Below, piece by piece: positions 1-12,115 of a stretch of DNA of 64,000 bases. This stretch comes from Heterotrichella gracilis (Eukaryota; Sar; Xanthophyceae; Tribonematales; Xanthonemataceae): positions 1-64,000 of the forward strand of contig JAULBX010022188.1 of the NCBI GenBank assembly GCA_032358255.1, in the 5' to 3' direction. The notes under the pieces are model-generated. The model had not been told where the DNA came from, did no database searches, and worked only from the letters and a program-made list of their open reading frames with translations. Numbering within the stretch: position 1 is the stretch's first letter; each line of letters begins with the position of its first letter. The position numbers were made by a program, and so were the translations under genes.

Positions 1-75
1 GTGTGTGGGTGTGGGTGGGTGGGTGGGTGGGTGGGTGGGTGTGGGTGGGTGGGTGGGTGTGGGTGGGTGGGTGAT
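1..75. repeat. GT-rich simple repeat
   Basis: Runs of GGGTGGGT and GTGTGGGT units fill the window start. This is a low-complexity microsatellite; any reading frame through it gives only G/V/W-rich nonsense. Confidence 0.9.
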
Positions 76-910
76 GTGGGTGTCACCACAGTGGTCGGCA
101 GGAGGATGGCAAGCGTATTGAAACGTCACAGCGGGTTAAAGTCGGCTCAAATCGCTGACGTTGGTGTAGCTGCTGAGGGGTGCTAGGTGATGATGGGTGC
201 GCTGGGTGATGATGCGTGTGCTACTGAAGAGGACCAGTCACTGGCGGGAACAACCAGTACGTGCGTTGTGCCTTTGTGAAAACAAAGTGTCGGTGGCAGG
301 GACTTGAAATATTACGCCTATCTATAGCTGAGGAACAACACCAGCATGAGGGTCCACTCACATGCCCGCACTGCAAGGACGATAAAACGTGAGTTGCTCG
401 TGCAGTGTGGTGCTTTTTCTACGTTTTATTACTACAACGTAAGGCTGGTGAATTCCGTACTGTGTCAGTGCTCAGCGGCAGGTGAACAGGGAGTGCAATT
501 GGGATGGTACACATTTGCATGCATGCATATGCATAGGTAGCTTGGAACCCTGCAAACCCCGGACTACCACAGATAGGCACAACACTACCTTCAGGAAACG
601 TTTAAAGTTTTGGGCTCATACACGCTCTATAAACAGTCGGGCCGACCCTACCCGACCCTACACTCTTGATCCCTGGGTTTTGGCTCTGGGGCCTGGTACC
701 ACGGCATGGCCCACTGGGTGGGGAGGGCAACGCACACCCAGCCATGCCCCTCCACTTCACAACAGATTGAGCCTATCAGGTCCTTCACAGTGCATTTACC
801 GCGTGCCTGGGCGCGGCATGCGAGGCGCCATGCCCGTACCAGGCATCACGCAGCCTTTCAGGGTGGGACAATAAAGGCCAGCAGCGTGGCAGGAGTGGGT
901 ACAGACACAG
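76..910 (+). other. 5' flank of the ABCI10-like gene
   Basis: No independent gene is recognised here. An ATG at 346 opens a 14-codon frame that ends in phase 1 at a good donor (388|gtgagt). That would join in frame to the exon at 911 and supply a short basic N terminus. The sequence supports this only by phase, and a longer transit-peptide exon may lie to the left of the window. Confidence 0.3.
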
Positions 911-3008
911 CCATACGTGCATGGAATGTGCGCTTGTCTTTTGCAACCCCCGAGGGGACTAACGAGGTGAGCGGTGGGGATCGCATCCACAGACTACCTA
1001 CACCCTAACAAAACCCTAGCACCGCCAATGCCCTAGCAAATGAGTTAGGTTGGGAATGGAGTGCCACCACAGCCGCACCCTAGGCTAGGGTTGCACACGG
1101 CCCAAGGCATGGAGCTGCCTTAGGGTTTACGCTTTACCAGAAGACATCAGGAATGCGTGTGCTCTCCCCTGGGCAGTCACCTCCCCTTAGCCTGTTTGTG
1201 CTCTGCATGTCAACCAACCAGAGCACATGACCCTGAACCCTAAACAGGTAAATATAGGGCTGGGTGTTGTGTGCACTGATGACTGCTCATGCTGTATTGC
1301 ACTAAACCCAGCCTACCCAGGGCCTCGAGGGCGCCACCCAAAATTCTGCCTATTCTAGCTCCTCAAGGCCGCAACCCTAAACCCTAATCCCTGTCCACCC
1401 CAGGTTCTCAAGGGCGCAACCCTAGACGTGGCGCGTGGAACCCTACACGTGCTGGTGGGGCCCAACGGGTGCGGCAAATCGACCCTACTTAGGGCTTTGG
1501 GGGGCCTGCTGGAGCCCTCCCGCGGCCAGGTGCACACGGAGAAACCCTACGGGTTTGTGTTCCAAAACCCCGACAACCAGGTGGTGCTGCCCACTGTGGC
1601 CGCTGATGTGGCGTTTGGGCTGGGCAGGTATGGCAAAACCGCTTGGAACACGTCATGCAATGGCAATGGTGAATGGGGCGCTGCTCTATGCAAACCCATA
1701 CCCACAGTACAGAACGCCACAGTCTAGAATAGCCTACTCCCTCTCTGCCTCACCACAAGTCCGGCCCCATGATTTACATTTCAGATGCTGCAGGGCAAGT
1801 CTGGGGTGGCGCAGGCCGTGCTGCTGATCTGGTCATACAGCAGTGGTGCATAAACGGAAACGAAATCCGTCCACCCTGCTTCCCCACCATTCCCATTTCC
1901 ACTCCCCACCCCTCCAGGTACAACCTTGCGCCCCCCCTGGTGGAGTCTGCTGTGCGCCACGCGCTGCAGCTTGTGAGCATGGGGGAGTATTATGATCGAC
2001 CCGTGAACAGCCTATCAGGGGGGCAGAAGCAGCGGGTGGCAATCGCGGGCGTGCTGGCGCAGAATTGCAGGGTGGGTGCGCATGCGGCATTTAGGGCCCT
2101 TCTGAGGGAGGGTGCAGAACTGCAGGGTGGTGCGCACGTGGCATTTAGGGCCCTTCTGAGGGAGGGTGCAGAATTGCAGGGTGGGTGCGCATGCGGCATT
2201 TAGGGCCCTTCTGAGGGTGGGTGCATTTCGCAGGTAGATACAAATGTAGAGCTAGGCGTGGAGGGACATGTGGACATTTGTCCTGGGTTGGTTGCACCAT
2301 GTTGATATCCTTTGAAGCCTGGGCGTGCGTCGTACATGTTAGGGTTTCCGTCCTAAACTCTCATTACCCTTGCTTGGGTTTTGCTGCTTGACGAGCTGAC
2401 CACCTTCCTAAGGGTTTCCTGCTTACGCCCTCATTACCCTTGCTTAGGTTTTGCTGCTTGACGAGCTGACTACCTTCCTTGACGAGGAGGACCAGGTGGC
2501 GGTGCTGGAGGTGGTGAGGGAGCTGGTTAGCGGGGGGGGGAGGGACATCACGGCGCTTTGGGTCACGCATAGGTGAGGGGCGGGGTGGGGTGGGTGGTGG
2601 GAGGGGGTATTCCCTTGGCATGGATGGGGCCAGGGAACTGTTCCTGGTGTGTATATTTATTCCTGGTGCTGTGGGTCACATACAGGTGGGATTCAGCATG
2701 CACAAAACCTATCACACTGCCACCACGCGGGGGACTGCCCAGGAACAATCGGCAACTGAATGAGCCAGTCGCGTGGAAATTGACACCCCCACCCACCGTC
2801 ACTGTCCCCAGGATATGATACCCAAGTTCAGGATTTAGGGTTTAGAGTTTAGGGTTCACACACCTCCACACCCGCCCTTCCCACCCGCAGGCTAGAGGAG
2901 CTCCGATGGGCTGACCGCGTGAGCTACATGGACCAAGGGGTGATAATGGAGAGCGGGACACCGCAGGAGATGACGGCGTACATGCGGCGCCTGGGAGCAA
3001 AGGTGTGA
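911..3008 (+). CDS. ABCI10: ABCI10-like plastid ABC transporter ATPase (5' end uncertain)
   Basis: Exons are 911-966, 1404-1627, 1918-2071, 2448-2572 and 2891-3008 (TGA). The order is a short strand ending SFATPEGTNE, Walker A GPNGCGKST, Q-loop FQNPDNQ, signature LSGGQKQR, Walker B LLLDE with the plant-type continuation LTTFLDE, H-loop WVTHR, and a short C terminus ending LGAKV. The FQNPDNQVV and LDELTTFLDE segments are characteristic of plant/algal ABCI10, a chloroplast ATPase related to the ATPases of bacterial energy-coupling-factor (CbiO-like) importers. All splice phases match. The transit peptide was not found with certainty; 346-388 is a candidate first exon. The edges of exons 2, 3, 4 and 5 all have partial copies in the adjacent non-coding DNA. 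The family call is firm; the transported substrate is unknown. Confidence 0.88.
1321..1422 (+). repeat. Three copies of the exon-2 5' edge with telomere-like filler
   Basis: The exon-2 start (1404, CTCAAGGGCGCAACCCT) has two diverged relatives upstream at about 1321 and 1361. Telomere-like DNA (CTAAACCCTAATCCCTG, about 1377-1393) separates the second copy from the true acceptor at 1402-1403. Confidence 0.6.
2059..2222 (+). repeat. Three ~54-bp tandem repeats spanning the exon-3 donor
   Basis: The unit starts GCAGAATTGCAGGGTGGGTG and recurs at 2059, 2114 and 2168. The first copy holds the last codons of exon 3 and its donor (2071|gt). The other two lie in the intron and keep donor-like GGTGG sequence. 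Confidence 0.9.
2341..2480 (+). repeat. 70-bp tandem duplication spanning the exon-4 acceptor
   Basis: Bases 2341-2410 and 2411-2480 are near-identical 70-bp copies, each starting AGGGTTTCC and containing the polypyrimidine tract plus the first Walker B codons. The upstream copy has CTTGGG where the downstream copy has the acceptor CTTAGG, so only the downstream one keeps AG and can open the exon at 2448. Confidence 0.93.
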
Positions 3009-3345
3009 GGTGATGGCGTACTGGGAGCGCCTGGGCGTAACTATGTGAGATGATGGCATATGTGGCGCTTGGCCGGAAAGGTGGGATATTACGCCAAACT
3101 GGGTGCGGTGTTTGGGAGCAAAGGTGTGAGGTGATGGCGCACTGGGAGCCTTCGGGGGCAAGAATTGTGAGATGATGGCATACATGCGGCGCTTAGGGCA
3201 AAGGTGTGATATGATGGCATACTGGGGGCCCCCAGGGGCAAAGGTATGAGATGATGGCATACTGACCCCCCCCCGGGGATCAAATGTGAGATGGTGGCGT
3301 ACATGAGGTGCTGGGGCGCAAAGGCGATTGGGGGCAAAGGTGTGA
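2996..3345 (+). repeat. Degenerate array copying the last ~50 bp of the ABCI10 CDS
   Basis: After the stop at 3006-3008, variants of GCAAAGGTGTGAGGTGATGG followed by a GCGTAC-like stretch recur several times with a spacing of roughly 50-70 bp. This is a minisatellite seeded by the end of the coding exon, including its stop codon. Confidence 0.8.
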
Positions 3346-3959
3346 GCGGCACTGTGGCATAGCTGCCAAGGCGCTCAGCATCAACTACACTACATGCAAC
3401 CGATTGTTAACATTTTGCGCCATCACGGGACATGATCCGCTCCAGTTCGGCCTTATATACGCCTTTGGGTTTTGCTTGCTTTTCTTTTCCTTTCTTTCCA
3501 GTGCCCATCGTCATCGTCTGTAACTGCGGGTACAAACTAACTTGTGATGCCCTTCAGTGGCGTTGCTGTTTATCCTATTCCAGCAGTGTCAGTGACACAT
3601 GGCTGCAGAAGGGAAAATGTAGTGTAGAAGGAATGCGCAAGTGCAGAGTTGGGCGGCACAAGGGCAAGCCAAACACCTATTCAGCCATAGGGATGGACAT
3701 AAATATTGGCCAGTGCTGCTTGTGTTGGTTGCAATAGGCCAGGTGCCTTGGGGTGTTTGGTGTACACAGCGGGGGAGCCTGTAGTCTGTAATTGCAGTGT
3801 AGTGCAATCTACTGAGAGCTGCCTTTCACAAAGGTTCAGTTCTCCCTAATGGACCTGCACCATCCAGGCTGAGGGGTTGGGCACCTGCTGAATCCATCAC
3901 CACCTGCTAGCTGGTGAAGAGGCAGGCATTGCTCGGCAAATGGTCAGGAACTGGCAGCA
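3346..3959. other. Intergenic, no gene seen
   Basis: Between the 3' array of the ABCI10 gene and the duplicated 5' flank of the first kinase gene. Short open frames lack homology or exon-like composition. Confidence 0.5.
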
Positions 3960-4335
3960 GCTAAAACCCTGGAGTGTAGACCTGTAACCGAGACGGGGGT
4001 AAAAAAGTGTTTTTCTACAAGGGCGACAGCGCCGTAGCCATCCCCGGGAGCTTTGCTCCTCTCACCCCTGTTGAAATTACGGTCCCACCCCTTGAGCCGC
4101 CGTGCCCGCCGCGCAACGCGGTGTCGGGAGAAAAGAGCCATTCTCCATCGCTATGTAAAGCTGATTGCAACAGCAGACACCAGCAAAGTTCCGTTGTAGC
4201 GTTCATCCACGTTTTCAAGGCCAGCACTCTTTGCTTTCAGCGTAGTGGGTACCCGTGCTTTCACCGCTCTCGTTCACCTCCTGACCAGTCGCGTAGCAAA
4301 CCTCATTCAGGACACATCACACGATCAAACGCAAG

Positions 4336-7300
4336 ATGGACTTCGACATAGACCTCAGAGCCTTCTGCAGAACCGCTGTAGGTGAGGACGAGTACTTTGG
4401 TACAGGACCCACTCCTTGTAAGCGCAACCTTTGATCCATGCTTGGTCCCCCCAGCAATGGCATGGTGGAACCTGCCCAACTGATCTGTGCAAACGCCCGC
4501 AGTGTGTGAGCTTTGCACTGTGTAACAAAACGTTTTACCCATGCCCATCGAAAACCCTGTGTTTCATGTTGCTTTCAGCGCACACCGCGCGTTTGGTTCG
4601 GCCCGTGCTTACTCAGCTGCTCCACTGCTTCAGACGCGTGATCAAGCACTCAATTGCAGCCTTTGTCACACATGCAGCACTCGAACACAGTTTTTTAAAC
4701 CCAAATAAGCCCCTGCTTAGACTTCTATCATCGACGGTCCACTGTTTACGAGTCCACCTCCTGATTGGCTCTGAAAACCAGGCTTTCAAAACCGGAAGCA
4801 TGCTCCGTGTTGTGCAACAGAACTGTGCCCTGAAAAGGGCAAAGCGGATAGCACATTGTAGGCGCAACCTTTCCTTTAAATCTCCTGTTGTGAAACCCCT
4901 CCCATTGCCTCCCTCACCGTCCAAACCCTGTGTGCAGTCGCTCCAAGGCTGTTCTGTCGACAGCTGAAGCGGTGGTGGTGCCGCAAGGCAGCCAGGCGCC
5001 GGCAGTCCTTCAAGGAGGCGGAGTTGGTGTCCCTGACAACACTCAAGACCAGCAGAACCCATGCCTCACCTGCGGTGGTCCAAGTCGCTGCGGTGGCTGC
5101 CGGTGTGGGGCCCCCCGAGGCTGCATTCCCAGTGGCCCCAGCAAAGGAGGGCCTGCGTAGCCTGCTCATCAGCCCTCCGGAGGTGACACCAAGGGTTTTA
5201 CCTGGCTCAGTCTCCTTTTACAACGAGCTGGAAAGGGGTGTTCCAGGTCTTTCAGAGGAGGCTGCTAGCAGCAGCAGGAGCAGCACCGGCAGTGCAGGAA
5301 CTGCCCAGGACAGCTGTACTGGTACAGGTGAGGGCAAGCTCTGTTTAATAACAGCCTGCTGAGACAAGTGGGTAACAAATCTGATAGTCTGGAAACCCTT
5401 GTTTGTTCTGAAGTCTCCTGCTTGCGCCCTGTTACCTGATTTGGTCATCAATTCCTGTGATCCCATCGTGCCACTCTCAATCAACCATGATTGGGACTTC
5501 ACCTACTACTACTGTTCCCCAGCACTAGTACTAGCAAGCACCACTTTCCTGAACATATAAATAAGTAAAGTAATACAATTATGGTTGCCCTGCCGGTGCC
5601 TTGCCGCTGCGCCACCAGCCTTTGCTGACCTGTCTAAACCCTAAACCCTAAACCCTTTGGCTGTGGATGCGCAGGACTCTTCTGAGCAGGCTGCCCCTGC
5701 TGACTGTGTGTATGTGCTTACAGGCCAGATTATCCTGGAGCTATCATCGCCACAAGAGACTACCCCAGAGGAGCTTGCACCAGAAGAGGCTGCTTCGAAG
5801 GAGGCACCACAAGAAGAGGCTGCACAAGAGGAGGCCCCACAAGAAGAGGCTGCACAAGGAGAGGCTGCACCGACTGAGCCTGCACCTACTGAGCCTGCAC
5901 AAGAAGAGGATGCGTCAGAGGAGGCTGTCCCAGAGGAGGCTGCAGGGGAGGTGGCTGCAGAAGAGGTGGCTGCACCAGTGACCAGCGGCGGCGGCAACGG
6001 GGACGTCGTCGACAGCAGCAGTACTGGTGAGGACCCTGTGTATACCCTAAACCCTAAACCCTACTTAGAGGCAGTGGCAGTGGCCAAGGGGCCCTTTGAA
6101 GGTGGCGCTTGGCCACAATAGTGATATGCTTACGTGGACCATCCCGCTGATTAGGACTCGAACCAGCTCTTGGACACCCGAAACGCAAAGCAAGCAGCAG
6201 CTTGGAACCCTGAATACACACACCCTACACAGAAACCCTAACTGTGATAAACTTACGTGGACCACCCCACTCACCCTGCAGTGTCTTGCGTGTGCTTTGT
6301 AGCCTGTGTTGGACTTCAACCAGCTATTGGACACCCTGAACGCTGCACCCTAACACCCTAAACACATAAACCCTGCACCACAAACCCTGATCCCTCAACA
6401 TCCAAAGCAAATCCTTCATCCAACTGGTACTATTCATTGCACTTGCAACGCCACTCTACTGGGGCAAATAACGCCATAACGTTTGCATCTCCCAGGGCAG
6501 TAAATAATGATCCTTTGCTGACCATTGCCTGGGTGTTGATGTGCAGGCTTGGCTGCGGCTGCTGACCCACTGCCCGCTCGCGAGCTGTTGGATCCCGCAC
6601 CACAGGAGGTTGCACCAGAGGAGGCCATACTTCTTGCAGGTTCAGCTGATCCAGTTCCCGCTGACGAGGTGGTGAAGGCTGCACCAGAAGTGGCTGGCAC
6701 AGAGAGCATGGGCAGCAGCACCGGCAGCACCACTGGTGAGAGCGGGTTTCCCGGCCAGGGAGTTTGTTGTGAGCAATGAGATTGCTTTTTGGTTGCGCCT
6801 TTGGCCACATTGATTTGAGCAGATCATTGATCGCTCACGTGTATAACCCAAGTCATGTTGCGGTGCATTGCATGTACCTTATTGCCCGCCTTGGATTTAC
6901 ACCACCTCAGTCCACAGCCATGAAAAACCCTACACATCAAAACCCCACTGTGCTGATTCAATCTTCATGAATGGTCCTTACCAATAATGTGAATTCCCGC
7001 TGACACATTGCTTCCCTGGCTGTCACTTTGCAGGATCAACTGTGGTTCAGGAACCTGCTGACAAGGTGATGGAGCAGGCGCATGGGGAGGATGCGGCAAT
7101 GTGCAACAGCAGCAGCAGCAGCAGCAGTAGCAGCAACAGTGCTGTGAGCACCATCATCTTCAGCTCAGAGGGCAGCAGCAGCACTGTCAGCAGCATCGCC
7201 TTCAGCTCAGATGGCAGCAGCACCAGCACCACATTGGGTGCCAGCAGCAGGACAGTGAGCACCATCTGCTTCAGTAGCGGCGGCAGCGGCAGCAGCAGCG

Positions 7301-10169
7301 GGATCGCTTCCAGCCATGCCAGCAGCACCTCCTCACTGGGGACCCTGTTTCCAGCAGATCTCCCAGATCTCCTGGACATGGACGTTGAGGATACGGCGCA
7401 GGGGGTGGAGCAGGGGATGGCCATGGAGCAAGGGGAGGAGCAGATGGTGGGACACGAGGGGATGGAGCCCATGGAGGAGTGCACGCCATACCAGGCCTTT
7501 GTGCAGAACATGCTCGAGAGGCCCGCCCCAGGGCCCAAGTTGGCGCAGACGGTGGAGACTGTGCTGGCCATGGAGCACCAGGGGGATCCCGAGCAGGCCG
7601 CCCGCATCCCCATCGGCCAGGGGGTGCTGATCATCAGTGAGGTGGAGATATCGGTGGTGAACGCCTCCACAGCTGGCGGCTGCCCTCGGGCCAAGATGCT
7701 GAAGAACTGCCAGATGTGCGCGGTGCTGCGCCGCATTCTGCTCCTACCCGGCTGCTCCATCAGGGTCTACTTCCAGTGGGAGTTTGATATTGAGGAGGAT
7801 GTGCTGGGGGAGGGGGGGGTTGGCCAGGTGCGCCGGGTGGCGCACAGGGGGAGCGGGGTGCGGGGGGCGCTGAAGCAGATCAAGGCTGAGGCGGGCAGCG
7901 CCGACGACATGCTGCAGGAGGTGGTGATGACCTGCCTGCACAGCGGCAGCTCCGGCGTGGTGCAGTGCCTGGCGGCGGTGGTGGATGATGGGACGGGGCA
8001 GGTGGTGAGCATGTTCATGGAGCAGTACGAGGGGAGCGTGGATGACTTCTGGCAGTAAGTGCTTTCACCCAGGCCGATCCCCTTGCAACCCCTTTGTCTG
8101 TCAATTATTGTCTGTCAATTATTTCTGTCCTAATGATCCTTGGAGGTGGTTGGTTTGGGATGCGGCAGCTTGTGTGGCAGGATTGTGTTTTGATGCACAT
8201 GACATGTGATTGGTAGCGCAATTGCAGATGGGTTTTGCTGTCACATGAGCCCTGCTGCGTGGCGCATTGACTCCCCACAGGCAGCTAGGGTAGCTGATTG
8301 CCCATACTGCCATTTCATGCAATGCTTGCTCTGACTTGGTTGCTCGCCAGTAATCCCAAACCCTAAACCCTATTGTGAAACTGCACCCCTGCAAAACCAG
8401 CTCCCTGGCAATGAACAATCATGAAGCGCAACTCCTGACCCCTAAATACCCTAAACACTGGTGTCCTCACCAGACCTGTCCCCCACTACCTCCACTGCCA
8501 CAACGCCCTGCTGCCCTTGCTGCCCTAAACCCTAAACATTCCCCCTCCCTTGCACTTACACCCTACCCGCCTCCCCTGACCCCCCTGCAGGGATTGCATC
8601 AATCTGTTTTGCGATGGTGCCGTGGCTTTCAAGGAACTTGCCCTCACCCTGCTGGAGGTCCTGGTCAAGGGCATCATGGGGGTGGCGCAGGTGCATGCCC
8701 GGGGGGTGGCGCACGGCGACATCAAGGGGGGCAACATGCTGTACCGTTCCAGGTAGGGGAGGGAACGACTGTTAACTCTGGTTAACTGTTGTCCCCTACT
8801 CAACTGCTCATGTAACCTCCTCCTTGCCTGGTCCCAAGAAGCTGTGCGTGGATGTTTTTTATTGTGTTTATATATTCCATATATCTATTGCATTCTATCC
8901 ATGTATTATGTATATACATCTATTCATTATGTTCCATTTCTTATCATGTATATGTTTATATGTGAGGTTATTGTACCAAGTAAAAGGGTTGATGTGCCTG
9001 TTTCTCTGCAGGAACGGCGTGTTTGAGGTTGTGGTGTCAGATCTGGCTGGCTCTGCGCTGTGGGACCCGCTCACCGAGGAGGCAAGGTTTCGCCTGTACG
9101 TGCCCCTTGGCTGCATGAAATTGGGGTTGTCCATGTGCTTGTGTGGCTTGTGTGATTGACTTGGATGCCCTCATGTGGTTGTGCAATTTGAGGTTGCTTT
9201 CACCCTGCCCAGTGGACCACCACCTGCAAGCCTGCATTGCATCGCTTTGCACCATCCACTTGCCAGCTTTGCTGCCGCTGCTGCTGCACAATGCCAGTGT
9301 CATGTGCTCCATGTTTGCCAATGTTTTGAATTCTTTGTTTGGCGACTTTTTATAAGACGTTTGTCGCAGCAATTTTGACTTTTAACAGGCCAGCCTGGTG
9401 AATCGACTCCCTGTTTTCTCCCTGCGCCTGACGCCTGGCTGTGCACCCATGTGCAGCTACGACGAGGCCTATGCGGCGCCAGAGGTGCTGGAGGAGAGCA
9501 CCCAGAGCCACCGGCCATTCAACGGCATGGCGGCCGACATGTTTGCCTTCGGCTGCTTCAGCAGCAACATGGTGGCTGACCTCCAGCGCCTGCTGCTGCC
9601 TGAGCCCGGGACTGACGCTGCGCGGCTGGTCAGCACGCTGGCCGGCCAGGGTGGGGTGCTGGCCAGGTGCATGGCCCGGGATCCAGATGCGCGGCCAGCT
9701 GCTGAGCAGGTACTCAACGAGATGTGGTCGCTGTGGGGGTGGCTGAATAGGCTGCAGGAGCTTCAAGTGGAACATGAGGTAAGGGCAGGCGCCGATTGCC
9801 CCTCCTGTTGCAAGCTGCTCTTTGCAAGCGTTTCTTCCGACTGCTCTGCCTGTTCAGGGACAGGCTGACTGGATATATTTGAATAAATTTAAAGTAAAAG
9901 CTGTGAGGGAATGACGAGCCTTTGAGGCTCTGACACTGTCTCTTCCTCCACCAACGCCCTCACTGACTCTGTAACTCAACAGTGTTGATTTACATGACGA
10001 GGATATGTACTTGAATGTTTTATTTCTCTTGCAGGTGGACCAGCCCGAAGCTGCAGCGGCTGCGAGTGCTACTGGAATGAGCGAGTCTCAGCCTGAGGGG
10101 CGGTATGGTATCCAGGAGCTGCTGATGGAGCTTGATTGCCAGGGCCAGGATGCAGCTGAAATAGCCTGA
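4336..10169 (+). CDS. Atypical protein kinase with acidic low-complexity N-terminal half (paralogue A)
   Basis: Nine exons: 4336-4381, 4938-5327, 5724-6026, 6547-6735, 7034-8054, 8591-8752, 9012-9095, 9457-9778, 10035-10169. They total 2652 nt (883 aa) with every phase matched. Residues ~20-45 are Trp/Arg-rich (CRKAARRRQ). Exons 2-4 are all phase-1 modules rich in Glu/Ala/Pro; exon 5 opens with a long Ser tract. The kinase domain starts near residue 565: Gly-loop GEGGVGQV, Lys ~590 in ALKQI, catalytic loop VAHGDIKGGN (Asp ~693, Asn ~698), SDLAGSA in place of DFG (Asp ~714), APE in YAAPEV, DMFAFG, and RDPDARP near the end. The key Lys, Asp, Asn and Asp are present, so activity is plausible, but HRD is HGD and DFG is DLA. 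No membrane segment or signal is evident. Substrate and family name are unknown. Confidence 0.85.
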
Positions 10170-11589
10170 AGGGGGTGTGGGTGCAAGCTGCCTGGATGAG
10201 CTCCAGGATATCACCTCATCCTGGATCAGTCTGAAGGGGCCATGGTGCACTTGGGGAAGCTGCCTGGATGGGCGCCAGGATATGCAGGAGAAAAACATTT
10301 GTCCAAATTCGTCCAATAATGCCAATGACATGAACAGCAGGGACGTTTTTTTACAGGAACAACTACGAGGGTTTCCTCGGTTACGGGTATTTCTTCATTG
10401 GAACCGGGATTTATTTCAATAGGATAGATGTACAATCAGTCGATTAAATACCAGTTGAGTATAGATTTATGCTCAGCAGGCTTGGCAGCGTTATTACACA
10501 TTGGCGCTATAATGCCATGTATGGCGACTTCATCTTTTGGTTGGGATTAAAATACAAGTAGTTTTTCTGTTTTTACCCACAAAGTTTCCCCTTCAGTGTT
10601 GGAACATATCCTTCATCTGAGCTGAACGCATTCATCTCAGCTAAACGGATCCATATTTTCCAGCACGTTTACGCAAATTCATTTTTGGATGCCCGGCTAC
10701 AAGTACAGTGGGCACTCACACAACCAGCTTTCGAAGCCGAGCATACTTTGCTTGCAACAATTCAATTGCGCACAGGCCGATATGGTACAAATGACATGGC
10801 GAGGCTGCATGGTAGTGGCTACATGCATGCATGCCCTACATGCATGCATGCCTGTGCGCACTGCTACAGGTTTAAAAAAGTCAGTGTCTTCCGTCAGCGT
10901 GGAGGTTGTACCATGACGTGTCCTCCCGATCCCAGAGTGCTGTAGCGTTTCATTCTTCCCTTTCTGTTGCACCCCCCAGTACTGGACCATGCACGTGGGT
11001 TTCTTACCTAGCCATTTTCGCAGGGCTGCACAAACACCAATTTTCTCCATATGTGGTACAACTGGGGCCACAAGGCCAATAAGCGCAAGGCCCAGAACAA
11101 GGCAAAGTACACAGCTTTTTACTGCTTTGCCGCCAAACCCTACCAGTCACACACACGCATCGCTAGCTACAGCGCCGCATGCACTGGCAGCCTACTATAG
11201 TATACTGCCATGCCCTACATTCAAGTATTTTTTTATTTTTTTTTTATAAGCTATACCACCCAGTAAGGTCATTGGGCATCCTAAGTCTTACCCTGACCAC
11301 GGGTTATTGGCATAACCCTAGAAATAGAAAAGAAAATAAACGCTTACGGTATTCAAATACCCTAGTTTGGATGACGTGGCGTACTTTGCACACATGCTGT
11401 ACAGCCAGATCTTCAAGAACCTGTCGCCTCGAATGCATTGAGTGGAAAAGGGTAAGGCGTTTGGTGTACACAGCTTGGGAGGCCTTTGCCAATGGCTTGT
11501 ACTTTCCAAGGATTCCAAGGATAATTGTGGCCACAGCAGATGGGGCCAAACCAGACCAATGCGTTGCCACTTGTTACTTAAAGTGCTGG
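10170..11589. other. Spacer between the kinase paralogues
   Basis: 3' flank of paralogue A. It includes a short internal repeat (AGCTGCCTGGATG near 10187 and 10258), the GCATGC-rich palindromic tract around 10821-10852 and a poly-T run near 11230. No gene is supported. Confidence 0.5.
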
Positions 11590-12115
11590 TGAAGGGCTGG
11601 TGAAGGCGCCTATGAACGACGAAGGTCTGCTGCTGATCGGAGAAAAGTCTTGGGAGTGAAATTCTGTTACTAACACACACCCCTTGAGCCACCCAGGCCA
11701 CCAGGCCCGCCTAGAAGACGGCCGCCGCGCAGCGGAAGAGGCTGGGCCCATTCCCCATCGCTTGCATGTAAGCTGAATGTAGCGAATGCCAGCAAGCTTC
11801 GTTACAGTGTTGGTCCACGTATTCGAAGCCAGCTCAAGAGCACTCTTTTCCTTCAGTGTCGTGGATAACCATACGTTTAAGTTCAAGTCCCTGCAACTGT
11901 CCACTCCTAGCAAGTTCACACTCAAAACAGGTTCAGTACACGAGCAAAGTTTAGTTCAGTGTCCATACACGTTCCTAAAGCCAGCTTTAGAGCACTCTCG
12001 AGCGTCTTGGGTCGAACCGTGCAGCAATTGTCTTTCAAGTCCTGCCAATACACCAACTGCAGTGGCGGGGCATTTCCAGCACAATTGGAAGCCAAGTTTA
12101 AACACAACCAGAAGG

